A DNA stretch of 64,000 bases from Chromatiaceae bacterium (GTDB lineage Bacteria; Pseudomonadota; Gammaproteobacteria; Chromatiales; Chromatiaceae): the NCBI GenBank assembly GCA_027078745.1, contig JALWWO010000006.1, positions 101,788 to 165,787 on the forward strand. Reading direction: 5' to 3'. The notes beneath the pieces were generated by a model, which did no database searches, was not told the origin of the DNA, and worked only from the letters and a program-made list of their open reading frames with translations. Of this stretch, positions 44,850 to 53,662 are shown piece after piece (within the stretch, counting starts at the first letter, position 1; each line of letters begins with the position of its first letter). Position numbers and translations under genes: made by a program.

Positions 44850-46273
44850 TACCTAGGGCCAAAGAATACGCTTTCCCGCTGGGTCGATACCGGCTGACCA
44901 TCGGACCGCGTGCCCTCGACCCGGAAGAGAATCGGTGTGCGCTCCCCGTGCAGCGCCTCCCGGGGTACCTTGACGAAGACGATGGCCGGAGAGACGAAGC
45001 CGTGCTGGGCTTGCACGGGTTGATCCGCACCGATCAGTTCCAGGGGTTCGGGACCGGAAGCGCTGATCCTTAAGCTGAGATCTTCGTTGAGTTTATTCAA
45101 GATTTTGAGCGTGTACTTGTTTTGAATCGAGCCATCCGAGAGGGTGACGAAGAGGGGGGCCCGTTCGTGGAGGATTTTGAGCTGGATGGGATCCAGGGAA
45201 GTCAGGCCATAGACGATGCCCGACAAAGCGGCGATGAGAATGAGGAGATAGACCCAGACCCGAGGGCGCAACAACATGGGCTTTACGGGTTTTCCCTCCA
45301 GCTCATCTAAGGAAGCATAGCGGATCAAACCTTTGGGCCGCCCGATCTTTTCCATGACCGCGTCGCACGCATCGATGCAGAGGGCGCAGGTGATACACCC
45401 TTCCTGCTGTCCGTGACGAATATCGATGCCCGTGGGACAGACAGCCACGCATTGTTTGCAGTCGATGCAATCGCCAGTGTTCTGGGTTTTTTGTCCCTTC
45501 TTGATGCGGCCTCGGGGTTCGCCCCGCCGGAAATCATAGGTGGGTACCAGAGTTGTCCGATCCATCATGACCCCCTGAATGCGGGCATAGGGGCAGAGCC
45601 AAAAGCAAGTCTGTTCCCGCAGCCAGCCCGCCAACCCATAGGTGCCTGCGGTGAACAGGGCGACGGTCACGTAGACGGGGATCGCTGCCTCTCCGGTGAA
45701 AAAGGTAGCCCAGAGGGTGGGGGCGTCCACAAACCAGCTCACGAAGGCGAAGCCCGTGGCAAACCCGATGAGCAGCCAGAGGAAATGCTTGATGAGCTTG
45801 ATGCGCAGCTTTCTGAAGGTCCAGGGCGCCTTGTCGAGCTTCCGGCGGGCAGGGGGTTGCCCCTCTAGCTTTTCCTCGATCCAGGTGAACACATCGGTCC
45901 AGACAGTTTGGAAGCAGAAGAAGCCGCACCAAACCCGCCCCGCCAAGGCGGTTGTCACCGCCAGCAGGATGGCGAAGAACAGCAGCAACAGGGAAAGCAT
46001 CCAAAAATCCTGGGGAAGGACAGTAGCTCCGAAGATATGGTATTGCCGGTTGGGGATGTCGAAGAGCACCGCTTGCCGACCCTCCCACCGCAAGTAGGGA
46101 CCGAAGAAAAAGATCAGCCAAACCGTAGCAGACCACCATTTGATCGTCCGCCAACGGCCAGGAATTCGCTTTGCATGGATGGTCTCTCCGCCGGTGTTGA
46201 CTTCCCAATGTCCAGCTTCCGCATACAGATCTTCTACCGCCTGATCTCGACGGCTTAAGGGACGATCATTCAC
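44846..46273 (-). CDS. ccoG: Cytochrome c oxidase accessory protein CcoG
   Basis: The protein is 475 residues from a GTG at 46273, which has 'ggagaagtgta' before it; the frame upstream to 46384 has no support. It is a membrane Fe-S protein: five or so helices, then two ferredoxin motifs ('CIDCKQCVAVCP' near residue 270 and 'CITCALCIDAC' near residue 300) and a C-terminal Ig-like domain. 'GRVWCGFFCFQTVW' and 'TCFWLCPYARIQ' supply more cysteines. CcoG reduces Cu(II) for delivery to the oxidase. It starts its own run (ccoGHIS) after the terminator that closes the ccoNOQP transcript. Confidence 0.95.
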   Translation of the reverse strand: MNDRPLSRRDQAVEDLYAEAGHWEVNTGGETIHAKRIPGRWRTIKWWSATVWLIFFFGPYLRWEGRQAVLFDIPNRQYHIFGATVLPQDFWMLSLLLLFFAILLAVTTALAGRVWCGFFCFQTVWTDVFTWIEEKLEGQPPARRKLDKAPWTFRKLRIKLIKHFLWLLIGFATGFAFVSWFVDAPTLWATFFTGEAAIPVYVTVALFTAGTYGLAGWLREQTCFWLCPYARIQGVMMDRTTLVPTYDFRRGEPRGRIKKGQKTQNTGDCIDCKQCVAVCPTGIDIRHGQQEGCITCALCIDACDAVMEKIGRPKGLIRYASLDELEGKPVKPMLLRPRVWVYLLILIAALSGIVYGLTSLDPIQLKILHERAPLFVTLSDGSIQNKYTLKILNKLNEDLSLRISASGPEPLELIGADQPVQAQHGFVSPAIVFVKVPREALHGERTPILFRVEGTRSDGQPVSTQRESVFFGPRY

Positions 46274-46332
46274 TACACTTCTCCAAGAACTTGGTGGAAT
46301 CCCGCAAAGCGCAGTGCAGGATTTCCAAAAAT

Positions 46333-46349
46333 GATAACTATTCTTTATC
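46333..46349. promoter_or_regulatory. GATAA-N7-TTATC inverted repeat upstream of ccoG
   Basis: The 17-base element lies about 60 bases upstream of the ccoG GTG. It faintly resembles Fur-type operators (GATAAT repeats), but the spacing is off. Evidence for regulation is only the symmetry and location. Confidence 0.25.
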
Positions 46350-46405
46350 CAATTATTAGCCTGTTGCACATTGCGCAAACGCAATCCGAGAGATAGGGAT
46401 CTGGA

Positions 46406-46437
46406 AATAAAAAAAGGGGGATTTCCTCTCCCCCTTT
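46406..46437 (-). terminator. Intrinsic terminator after the cbb3 structural operon
   Basis: A 9-bp stem (46413-46421 with 46429-46437) with G/C core and a T run on the minus strand (complement of 46409-46415). It separates ccoNOQP plus the small membrane ORF from ccoG. Confidence 0.9.
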
Positions 46438-46461
46438 GGCGATATGGTCAGAAAACTAGGC

Positions 46462-46614
46462 TCAGCCTTTGCCTTGACGAGCCTCCGCATCCCGTTTCAT
46501 CAGGGCGCGCACCTTAAAAGCGAGGAAAGTCAAGATGATGATAGCGATCACCACCATCAGGATGGATACCCAGGCTACCGGGTCCCAGTTCATCATGTTG
46601 CTAAGTGCATTCAT
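46462..46614 (-). CDS. 50-residue single-helix membrane protein after ccoP
   Basis: The protein is 50 residues. A short N-terminus with two Met pairs and a Trp is followed by one hydrophobic helix ('VSILMVVIAIIILTFLAF', residues 16-33) and a basic C-terminus ('KVRALMKRDAEARQ'). The gene begins 61 bp after the ccoP stop and ends 25 bp before the terminator, so it is in the ccoNOQP transcript. It is not CcoQ, which is found separately. Single-helix cbb3 subunits such as CcoM (known from Pseudomonas stutzeri structures) are similar in size, so a new or divergent oxidase subunit or assembly factor is a reasonable guess. I see no sequence match to CcoM that I can vouch for. Confidence 0.7.
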   Translation of the reverse strand: MNALSNMMNWDPVAWVSILMVVIAIIILTFLAFKVRALMKRDAEARQGKG

Positions 46615-46675
46615 CTGCGACGCTCCCAATCAGCTCAGGCAGCGATTCGCTGGATCGCTGCCCTCGGAATAGCGG

Positions 46676-47581
46676 CTATTGACCACCGCCGAGCTCGTGG
46701 ACATAGACCACAAGCTTCTTGATGGACTGTTCGTCGAGCTTGCCTGTCTTGCCAAAGGCCGGCATGACCGCATTGCGCGTGCCCTCGACGCCAGGCTGGT
46801 TAACGCCATAAGTAATCGTGTACTTAGCGCTCTCATAACCGCCGGGCTCAAATCGCCAGATGCCATCAGTCAGGTTCGCCGCGCCCACCGTGATAATGTC
46901 TCCGTTGGGCAGCCTGGACAACACCCCATCTGCCTTAGGTCCATGACAGGCGATGCAGCCCTTCGCTCGGAACAAGGCCCAACCTGCTTCCGTCGCCTTG
47001 CCCTGGCTCAGGTTGGTCACAAAGCGTGCCAACCGGTCGATTTCTTCCGGAGACAGGGTGCTTTTGTGCGCGGGCATCACCCCCTTGCGCCCGTTGGTGA
47101 TGCTCTCCTGGATCTTAGCCAAGGTACCCCCATAGAGCCAATCATCATCCGCCAGCACGGGGAAGCCCGGATTGCCTTGTCCCCCGCTCCCATGGCAAGC
47201 GGAGCAATTATCTCCGAATAGCACCTTCGCAGAGGCCAGGGTGTATTGCTTCAGCCCAGGATCCTGAAGGATTTCCGCCGGCGTTAAGTTTCGAATCCTT
47301 TCCTCGTATTGGGCGCGTACCGCTTCCAGTTGGGCCAAGCTCTCCTCATATTCCTTCATCTGACTCCAACCCAGGAAACCTTGGGTATAGCCCTTGCCCT
47401 CCGCCGGTTGATAGGGCATGGGCCACATGGGATAGAGGAGGCCGTAGACGATCCACCAAATGATCGATGCCCAAAAGGCGATCATCCACCAGCGAGGGGG
47501 AGGATTGTTCAGCTCTCTGAGGTTATCGTCCCAGACATGTCCCGTGTTGTTTTCCCCGGGAAAGGGATTATTTTCCGCCAT
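46676..47581 (-). CDS. ccoP: cbb3 oxidase diheme cytochrome c subunit CcoP
   Basis: The subunit is 301 residues from the ATG at 47581 (an ATG four codons earlier is also in frame). A membrane helix ('WWMIAFWASIIWWIVYGLLY' near residue 35) precedes two cytochrome c domains with 'CSACHG' near residue 125 and 'CIACHG' near residue 205; distal Met ligands in 'VMPAHK' and 'VMPAFG'. It passes electrons from soluble cytochrome c to CcoO. The start overlaps ccoQ by 14 bases. Confidence 0.96.
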   Translation of the reverse strand: MAENNPFPGENNTGHVWDDNLRELNNPPPRWWMIAFWASIIWWIVYGLLYPMWPMPYQPAEGKGYTQGFLGWSQMKEYEESLAQLEAVRAQYEERIRNLTPAEILQDPGLKQYTLASAKVLFGDNCSACHGSGGQGNPGFPVLADDDWLYGGTLAKIQESITNGRKGVMPAHKSTLSPEEIDRLARFVTNLSQGKATEAGWALFRAKGCIACHGPKADGVLSRLPNGDIITVGAANLTDGIWRFEPGGYESAKYTITYGVNQPGVEGTRNAVMPAFGKTGKLDEQSIKKLVVYVHELGGGQ

Positions 47582-47783
47582 CGTTCTCTCCACGCTCTTC
47601 TTTGTCCACCTCGAACGGAATGAAACGCCTGGATTCCAGGCTTTCCCGATTCTTCGGACGGAATACTTGAAAGTACGCCACCGCCATGGCGATGAAAATC
47701 CCCACCGTCAGGATCATGCCGATCCAGTCGTTGAGGGTCATCGCCGCCCAATCGGTGTGGAAGTACGCCCAGACGCTATTCAC
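47568..47783 (-). CDS. ccoQ: cbb3 oxidase subunit CcoQ
   Basis: A 71-residue one-helix protein: '[22 protein letters not shown]' spans about residues 20-41 and the tail is highly charged ('[14 protein letters not shown]'). CcoQ stabilises CcoP in the complex. It overlaps both neighbours (ccoO by 8, ccoP by 14 bases). Confidence 0.92.
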   Translation of the reverse strand: MNSVWAYFHTDWAAMTLNDWIGMILTVGIFIAMAVAYFQVFRPKNRESLESRRFIPFEVDKEERGENDGGK

Positions 47784-48516
47784 GATAGACCTTGCTATCG
47801 TCTAGCTTCGCCATGGTGCCGAGCACCTGTAGATAGGCGACCAGGGCGTCCATCTCGGTTTTGCCCTCAAGCAGGTCCGGCGCTACTGCGATGTCTTCAT
47901 CTGCATAGGGCACGCCGATAGCGCGCAAGCCGCGCATGTGGATCTGAATCGTGGAGGGATCGAGGGCGTTCCGGTCAAGCCAGGGATAATTCGGCATCAC
48001 GGATTCCGGCACCACGGAGCGAGGGGCTCGCAGGTGTGCCCGATGCCATTCATCGGAATACTTGCCGCCTACCCGAGCGAGGTCCGGTCCCGTGCGCTTG
48101 GAACCCCATTGGAAGGGATGATCGAAGATGGACTCAGCGGCTAGAGAATAATGGCCGTAGCGTTCCTTTTCATCTCGGAAGGGACGAATCATCTGGGAGT
48201 GGCAGAGATAACAGCCTTCCCGCTGATAGATATCACGACCTGCCAGTTCTAAGGCCGTGTAGGGACGGACCCCATCCCCGGGTTTCCAGTTCCATTGTTC
48301 CCGCCCATCGACCAGGGTGACGATGGGAACAGAACCCGGGGCATCATGATTCCAGACCAGTTCCGGAAATCGATTGTTTTCCATCGTGTCCTTTAAGTAG
48401 AACAGGGGAACGATCTCTACAATGCCGCCCACCGAGAGGACGAGTGCCAGCGCGATCAACAGCCCCCAGATGTTGCGCTCTAGGCGCGCTTGCAGGCCCT
48501 TTGCATTTTCAGCCAT
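47776..48516 (-). CDS. ccoO: cbb3 oxidase monoheme cytochrome c subunit CcoO
   Basis: A 246-residue protein: one N-terminal helix ('[21 protein letters not shown]') and one cytochrome c domain with 'CYLCHS' near residue 105 and Met ligand in '[10 protein letters not shown]'. It takes electrons from CcoP to the low-spin haem of CcoN. The gene lies 24 bp after ccoN. Confidence 0.96.
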   Translation of the reverse strand: MAENAKGLQARLERNIWGLLIALALVLSVGGIVEIVPLFYLKDTMENNRFPELVWNHDAPGSVPIVTLVDGREQWNWKPGDGVRPYTALELAGRDIYQREGCYLCHSQMIRPFRDEKERYGHYSLAAESIFDHPFQWGSKRTGPDLARVGGKYSDEWHRAHLRAPRSVVPESVMPNYPWLDRNALDPSTIQIHMRGLRAIGVPYADEDIAVAPDLLEGKTEMDALVAYLQVLGTMAKLDDSKVYRE

Positions 48517-48540
48517 TGGAAGATTACCTCTCGCTAGATC

Positions 48541-49980
48541 CTAGACGGAAGCCGCCGCGATCCGTGCCCGTTGTAGGCTGCCGCTGACGGTGGCTTTGCG
48601 GACGGTCATGAGGATGTTAAAGAGCATGACCATAGCACCGAACAGGAAGATCGCCCCGCCGATGGTGCGCATCACATAGTAAGGATGCATAGCATCCACG
48701 GATTCCACAAAGGTATAGGCGAGGGTGCCATATTCGTCATAGGCCCGCCACATCAGTCCCTGCATGATGCCGGAAACCCACATGGCGACGATATAGATCA
48801 CAGTGCCGATGGTGAGCGTCCAGAAGTGGAAGTTCACCAGCTTCACGGAATACATCTCCGTATGCCAGAGGCGGGTTGTCATGTGATAGATCGCCCCGAT
48901 GGAGACACCGGCTACCCAGCCCAGGGCACCGGAATGCACGTGGCCGATGGTCCAATCCGTGTAATGGGAAAGGGCGTTCACCGTCTTCAGGGACATGACG
49001 GGCCCCTCAAAGGTGGACATGGCATAGAAGGCCAGGGCGACGATCATGAAGCGCAATACATAGTCCGTGCGCAGCTTGTCCCAAGCGCCGGAGAGGGTCA
49101 TCATGCCGTTCACCGCACCGCCCCAGGAGGGAATGATCATAGCGATGGAGACGGCTGCACCCAGGGAACCGGTCCAATCCGGCAAAGCGGTATATTGCAG
49201 GTGATGGGCACCGAGCCAGACATAGCCGAACATCAGGGCCCAAAAATGGATTACGGACAGGCGATAGGAGTACACTGGCCGATTCGCCTGCTTGGGTACA
49301 AAGTAGTACATGATGGCGAGGAAGCCGGCGGTCAGGTAGAAGCCCACTGCATTATGACCCCACCACCATTGGATCATGGCATCTTGCACGCTGGAGAACA
49401 GGGAATAGGATTTGAACAGCCCCACGGGAATAGCCAGGCTATTGACCACGTGCAGATAGGTGATCATGACCATCATGCCCAAGAAAAACCAATTGGACAC
49501 ATAGATGTGGGGAGTCTTACGGATAGCGATGGTCATAATAAAGTTGAAAGTGAACGCCAGCCAGACCACTGCGATGAGGATGTCGATGGGCCATTCCAGC
49601 TCCGCATATTCTTTGGATTGGGTGATACCCAAAGGCAATGTGATGACGGCGGCGACGATGATGAGATTCCAGCCCCAAAATACGAACCAGGCCAGCTTGT
49701 CGCTCCAGAGCCGCACGCCACAGGTGCGCTGAACTGTGTAGAAGGCGGTGGCCATGAGGGCGCAACCCCCAAAGGCGAAGATCACCGCGTTGGTGTGCAG
49801 GGGTCGCAATCGCCCGAAGGTGAAGTAGGGCACATCGAAGATATTGTTGAGCGCAGGCCAAGCCAGCTCCGATGCGATATAGACACCGACAAAAGCACCC
49901 ACCACCAGATAGACGACTGCCATGATGGTGAACCAACGTACAACCTCAAAGCTGTACTTTTGTTCGAGTTCAGCTTCCAT
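48541..49980 (-). CDS. ccoN: cbb3 oxidase catalytic subunit CcoN
   Basis: The subunit is 479 residues from the ATG at 49980, preceded by 'ggggagggttt'; upstream in-frame codons are rejected. It has 12 membrane helices and the six conserved His: one in '[14 protein letters not shown]', one in '[15 protein letters not shown]' with the Tyr of the active site downstream, two in 'WLGAHHLQY', two in '[13 protein letters not shown]'. It reduces oxygen with high affinity and pumps protons. First gene of ccoNOQP; a promoter and a palindrome lie 90-140 bp upstream. Confidence 0.97.
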   Translation of the reverse strand: MEAELEQKYSFEVVRWFTIMAVVYLVVGAFVGVYIASELAWPALNNIFDVPYFTFGRLRPLHTNAVIFAFGGCALMATAFYTVQRTCGVRLWSDKLAWFVFWGWNLIIVAAVITLPLGITQSKEYAELEWPIDILIAVVWLAFTFNFIMTIAIRKTPHIYVSNWFFLGMMVMITYLHVVNSLAIPVGLFKSYSLFSSVQDAMIQWWWGHNAVGFYLTAGFLAIMYYFVPKQANRPVYSYRLSVIHFWALMFGYVWLGAHHLQYTALPDWTGSLGAAVSIAMIIPSWGGAVNGMMTLSGAWDKLRTDYVLRFMIVALAFYAMSTFEGPVMSLKTVNALSHYTDWTIGHVHSGALGWVAGVSIGAIYHMTTRLWHTEMYSVKLVNFHFWTLTIGTVIYIVAMWVSGIMQGLMWRAYDEYGTLAYTFVESVDAMHPYYVMRTIGGAIFLFGAMVMLFNILMTVRKATVSGSLQRARIAAASV

Positions 49981-50073
49981 AAACCCTCCCCGAGATGGCT
50001 GGGAAAACGATAGAGGCGAGCAACTTCCCTGTGGGCACGGGTTTGCGCTCAATCCCCTGAGCACAGCGCGTTT

Positions 50074-50102
50074 ATGACACTGGATTCCGTGGAAAAAGTC
50101 AA
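50074..50102 (-). promoter_or_regulatory. ccoN: Likely promoter of ccoNOQP
   Basis: TTGACT (complement of 50097-50102), 17-base spacer, TGTCAT (50074-50079). Both match the sigma-70 pattern in part (5/6 and 4/6). The predicted start is near 50067, about 85 bases before the ccoN ATG. Confidence 0.5.
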
Positions 50103-50103
50103 G

Positions 50104-50119
50104 ATTAGCTGTGGCTAAT
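50104..50119. promoter_or_regulatory. Palindrome ATTAGC-N4-GCTAAT before the ccoN promoter
   Basis: Perfect 6-base arms with a 4-base centre, the geometry of CRP/FNR-family sites (TTGAT-N4-ATCAA) but with TTAGC half-sites. Its centre lies about 44 bases upstream of the predicted ccoN start, near the -41.5 position used by FNR-type activators. It also lies 9 bases after the rpoS stop, so it could act as a weak terminator. Confidence 0.45.
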
Positions 50120-50128
50120 GTTTTCTAT

Positions 50129-51115
50129 TTACTGGAAAAAATTGTCGGAAGAAAATCCTTCCCGTGTCAGGAGCACATGCAGGCGGCGCAGGGCATCGAT
50201 CTGAATCTGACGCACCCGTTCCCGAGTAACCCCCAGTTCCTTTGCAACCTGTTCCAGAGTAGAGGGTTCATAGCCATGGAGACCAAAGCGCCGCTCGATC
50301 ACTTCCCGTTGCTTCGGGTTGAGAACGTTCAGCCAATGATCGAGATGGGCTTGGACGTCCTCTTCGTGCAGGCGTTCTGCAGGATCTTTTTCCGATTCAT
50401 CTTGCAGGAGATCCACCAAGGGTTTATCCGCATCCTTACCATAGGGGATATCCACGGAAGTGATGTGCTCATTGAACCCGAGAATGCGCTCAACTTCTGC
50501 AACGGGCTTGTCGAGAAACTGAGCGATTTCCCTAGAGGTGGGTTCGTGATCGAGGTGCTGGGCGAGATGGCGGGCCGCTCGTAGATAGAGGTTGATTTCC
50601 TTGCGCACATGGATCGGTAAACGCACAGTGCGCGTTTGATTCATGATGGCCCGCTCGATCGTCTGGCGAATCCACCAGGTCGCATAGGTCGAGAAGCGAA
50701 ATCCCAGATCAGGATCGAACTTTTCCACCGCTCGAATCAATCCTAAATTGCCTTCCGCGATGAGATCGTGAAACTCAAGCCCTCGATTGAGATAGCGGTT
50801 TGCGATTTTGACCACAAGCCGTAAATTGCTCTCAACCATGCGCTTGTGCGCTTCTTCATCCCCCTCCTGGGCGCGTCGAGCTAGGGCGACTTCTTCCTCC
50901 GCCGTGAGCAATTTCGCCGCGCCGATCTCATTCAGGTAGAGCTGTGTGACATCCAAGTCCTTTTCCACCGAAGCATGGGATTTCTCGGAACTTTGGTCAG
51001 AATCCGGCTCGGCGAGGTCGGAAAGGTCTTCTTTTATCTGAGACGTCCCAGTGGTCTCCGACGTCAGGAGTGCTTCGGGATCCAGTTGCCCGTTCTTCTC
51101 TTCTTCGGTCGCCAT
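50129..51115 (-). CDS. rpoS: RNA polymerase sigma factor RpoS
   Basis: A 328-residue sigma-70 family factor for stationary phase and stress. Region 1.2 '[21 protein letters not shown]' (split near 55-75), region 2 '[19 protein letters not shown]' and '[17 protein letters not shown]', region 4 '[20 protein letters not shown]'. The acidic N-terminus of 50 residues and the absence of the large RpoD insert identify RpoS. The gene lies 31 bp after nlpD, as in other gammaproteobacteria, where the main rpoS promoter is inside nlpD. Confidence 0.96.
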   Translation of the reverse strand: MATEEEKNGQLDPEALLTSETTGTSQIKEDLSDLAEPDSDQSSEKSHASVEKDLDVTQLYLNEIGAAKLLTAEEEVALARRAQEGDEEAHKRMVESNLRLVVKIANRYLNRGLEFHDLIAEGNLGLIRAVEKFDPDLGFRFSTYATWWIRQTIERAIMNQTRTVRLPIHVRKEINLYLRAARHLAQHLDHEPTSREIAQFLDKPVAEVERILGFNEHITSVDIPYGKDADKPLVDLLQDESEKDPAERLHEEDVQAHLDHWLNVLNPKQREVIERRFGLHGYEPSTLEQVAKELGVTRERVRQIQIDALRRLHVLLTREGFSSDNFFQ

Positions 51116-51146
51116 AGGATGCTTTGCTCTGGTGTGGTGCTCGGAT

Positions 51147-52082
51147 TCATGGTGATCCTAAGTAAGCGAGGGGATTGACCGCCTGACCATCTCGGCGGAT
51201 CTCAAAGTGTAGGCAGAATTTCCCGCTGGGAGCCCGGCCCACTTCCCCAATCACCTGCCCCCGTTTTACCCGCATGCCTTGGGTAACGCGTAACCGGCGA
51301 TTAAAGCCATAGACACTTAAATAATGGGGATTATGTTTCAGGATGATAAGATTCCCATAGCCCTTCAGTCCACTGCCGCTATAGACCACTGTGCCCGCCT
51401 CTGCAGCCCGCACCGCTGTACCCAATGGTGCGGCGATGCGGATGCCCTGGCGGGTGCGGTCTCGGTGGTTGAAGGTCTGCACGATGCGCCCCCGGAGTGG
51501 CCAGCGCCACCGCAGCTTCCGCGCCGAAGTCTTGGGTGCGGGTGTTTTTTTCTTCGGTTTGGAGGCCTTGGATTTCTTCTTCGGTTGCTGCTGTTTTGCC
51601 TGCGTTTTTTTCCTCGACTGCTTTGGAACGGCGCCTGTGTTCTTTACAGGCTTGGACTTAGCTACTGGTTTCTTTGAACCGGGTGGCTTAGGCGTTGTCT
51701 TCGGACTGGGTTGCTGGGCCGGCGGTGGCTGCTGAGCGGGCTTTTCCTTCTGGGGAGTGGAAACAACGGTTTGCGCGCTCGGCGGTTGAATGCGCAGCAG
51801 TGCACCGGCTCGGATGGGATAAGGCGGTTCCAAATGGTTCCATTCGGCGAGCTTCTCCATGGGGATACCGTGCCAACGAGCGATGCGGCTCAGGGTATCC
51901 CCCGAGCGAATGCGGTAAAAACCCCTGGGTGCAGGTGGGTAGGTAGAACGATCTTCCACCGGCGCGGGGGAGCCGATGGACTGACATCCCCCTATCCCAA
52001 GCAGTATCAGGCACAGGCTGATCCAGCCGAGGAAATAACGAATTCTTTCGCTGTTCAGGGATGATCCAAGGGAGGTAACCAT
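51147..52082 (-). CDS. nlpD: Murein hydrolase activator NlpD
   Basis: The lipoprotein is 311 residues from the ATG at 52082. Lipobox 'LLGIGGC' (Cys near residue 33), one LysM domain ('[19 protein letters not shown]', about residues 55-98), a long Lys/Pro/Gln-rich linker (about 100-185), and a C-terminal LytM domain. The catalytic positions of active M23 peptidases are degenerate (Arg-x-x-Gly in place of His-x3-Asp, 'YLSVYGF' in place of Y-A-H-L), as in E. coli NlpD, which activates the amidase AmiC. The start overlaps the surE stop region by 28 bases. Confidence 0.93.
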   Translation of the reverse strand: MVTSLGSSLNSERIRYFLGWISLCLILLGIGGCQSIGSPAPVEDRSTYPPAPRGFYRIRSGDTLSRIARWHGIPMEKLAEWNHLEPPYPIRAGALLRIQPPSAQTVVSTPQKEKPAQQPPPAQQPSPKTTPKPPGSKKPVAKSKPVKNTGAVPKQSRKKTQAKQQQPKKKSKASKPKKKTPAPKTSARKLRWRWPLRGRIVQTFNHRDRTRQGIRIAAPLGTAVRAAEAGTVVYSGSGLKGYGNLIILKHNPHYLSVYGFNRRLRVTQGMRVKRGQVIGEVGRAPSGKFCLHFEIRRDGQAVNPLAYLGSP

Positions 52083-52813
52083 CGCGCCAGGGGCTCCCGC
52101 AGGGCCTGATGGGTGAGATCGACCTGAAGCGGCGTGATAGAAACCCATCCTTGACGCAGGGCATAGAAATCGGTGCCCGGTCCCGCATCCTGTTCCGCAC
52201 CCGGCGGCCCGATCCAGTAGATCCGTTCGCCCCGAGGATCCCGCGCTTCTAAAACGGGTTCCGCCTTGTGGCGATGTCCTAAGCGGGTGACCTGCATCCC
52301 CTTCAGCCGATGCCAGGGCAGATCCGGCACATTGACGTTGAGAATCAGTTGATTTTCGTTAAGGGGGCATTGAATCAACTGGCGGATCAGAGATACCGCA
52401 ACCCGGACAGCGGTTTCCAGATAGCGGGGATTTCGGGCATCGATGGAGATGGCCAAAGCGGGGAGACCGAGAAACCGGCCCTCCATCGCGGCCGCCACCG
52501 TGCCGGAATAAAGCACATCATCTCCTAGATTGCACCCGTGATTGATGCCGGTTACCACCAGATCTGGTTCTTTGGTCAGCAATCCCGTGATGGCGAGATG
52601 CACGCAATCCGTGGGCGTGCCCTCCACACAGAAATGACCGTTCTCTAACTGGTGCACCCGTAAGGGCACTTGCAGGGTGAGAGAATTGCTGGCACCGCTC
52701 CGGTTCCGGTCCGGTGCTACCACGCTGACGGTGCCGAGGTCCGCGATTGCCTCCGCCAAACGCAGCAGCCCGGGAGCCCGATAACCATCGTCGTTGCTGA
52801 GTAAAATATGCAT
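52055..52813 (-). CDS. surE: 5'/3'-nucleotidase SurE
   Basis: The enzyme is 252 residues from the ATG at 52813 ([10 protein letters not shown]). SurE removes phosphate from nucleoside monophosphates in stationary phase. Metal motif 'LLSNDDG' at residues 4-10, '[14 protein letters not shown]' near residue 33, 'GTPTDCVHL' near residue 67 and '[21 protein letters not shown]' (two parts, near residues 85-105) hold the active-site residues. In enterobacteria pcm follows surE; here nlpD comes directly. Confidence 0.95.
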   Translation of the reverse strand: MHILLSNDDGYRAPGLLRLAEAIADLGTVSVVAPDRNRSGASNSLTLQVPLRVHQLENGHFCVEGTPTDCVHLAITGLLTKEPDLVVTGINHGCNLGDDVLYSGTVAAAMEGRFLGLPALAISIDARNPRYLETAVRVAVSLIRQLIQCPLNENQLILNVNVPDLPWHRLKGMQVTRLGHRHKAEPVLEARDPRGERIYWIGPPGAEQDAGPGTDFYALRQGWVSITPLQVDLTHQALREPLARWLPPLDHP

Positions 52814-53022
52814 GAAATCCCCGGCCCTCGGACCCAAGGGGACTCCATCCGATGGCGTGCAGTCCCCGAAACCCGTGCGCTACTATATAACAATTTCTAG
52901 ATTCCCAGCGCAGACTGCGGTTCGGCTGCACGGGATCTTGGATCTTCCCTACCGGAAGGGCTGTGCTGTTGCACAAAGCGCCGGAATTGGATTCACGAGC
53001 AAAACGGATCGGAGTAAGCCCA

Positions 53023-53652
53023 TTGAATGTGTATGAAACCGATGAGGAAAAAGCAGAAGCCATCAAGGCTTGGTGGAAGGAAAACGGCCTCTCCGTCGCT
53101 GCAGGCATTGCCCTCGGCTTGGGTGCAGTCTTCGGCTGGCGGGCCTGGATGAGCTATCAGGACCGCATTGCACAGCAGGCCTCCGCCGCCTTTGAACAGT
53201 TGATCGCAACTGCCCAATCGGGGGAGGTGGAACAGGTACAAGCCCAAGCAGATCAGATCGACCGAGAATTTCCGAACACGACTTATGCAGCCCTGGCCGC
53301 CTGGGTGCGGGGACGGGCGGAAGTGGATGCCCAGCGATTGCCGGAAGCTCAGGCAGCCCTGCGGCTCGCCCTGGACCGGGCGCCGGATCCTAGCTTGAAG
53401 CGCCTCACTGCCCTGCGCTTGGCCCGTTTGCTCATCGCCGAGCAAGCTTGGGAGGAAGCCGCCGCTGTCCTCGAACGCTATGAAGATGACGGCCCTTTCC
53501 GGCCGGAATTCGATGCGCTGCGGGGGGATCTGGTGGCTGCCTCGGGTCAGATCCAGCAAGCCCGCGCTGCTTATCAGCGAGCTATCGAGGGGGGCGCAAT
53601 TCAAGCGAACCTGCTGCAGGAAAAGCGGGATGATCTGCCGCCGAGCAGCTAG
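53023..53652 (+). CDS. yfgM: YfgM family protein (Sec translocon/BamB-linked, TPR-like)
   Basis: The product is 209 residues from a TTG at 53023, with 'ggag' 8 bases upstream, giving the family start 'VYETDEEKAEAIKAWWKENG'. One membrane helix ('LSVAAGIALGLGAVFGWRAW') and a periplasmic TPR-like helical domain. YfgM is an inner-membrane partner of PpiD at the Sec translocon. The yfgM-bamB-der order is conserved; hisS, its usual upstream neighbour, is not here. Confidence 0.92.
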   Translation: MNVYETDEEKAEAIKAWWKENGLSVAAGIALGLGAVFGWRAWMSYQDRIAQQASAAFEQLIATAQSGEVEQVQAQADQIDREFPNTTYAALAAWVRGRAEVDAQRLPEAQAALRLALDRAPDPSLKRLTALRLARLLIAEQAWEEAAAVLERYEDDGPFRPEFDALRGDLVAASGQIQQARAAYQRAIEGGAIQANLLQEKRDDLPPSS

Positions 53653-53662
53653 GCATCACCCG

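Noticed and set aside
48685..50013. 442-codon plus-strand ORF opposite ccoN
   Set aside because: It is the antisense of a well-supported oxidase gene and has no recognisable domain.
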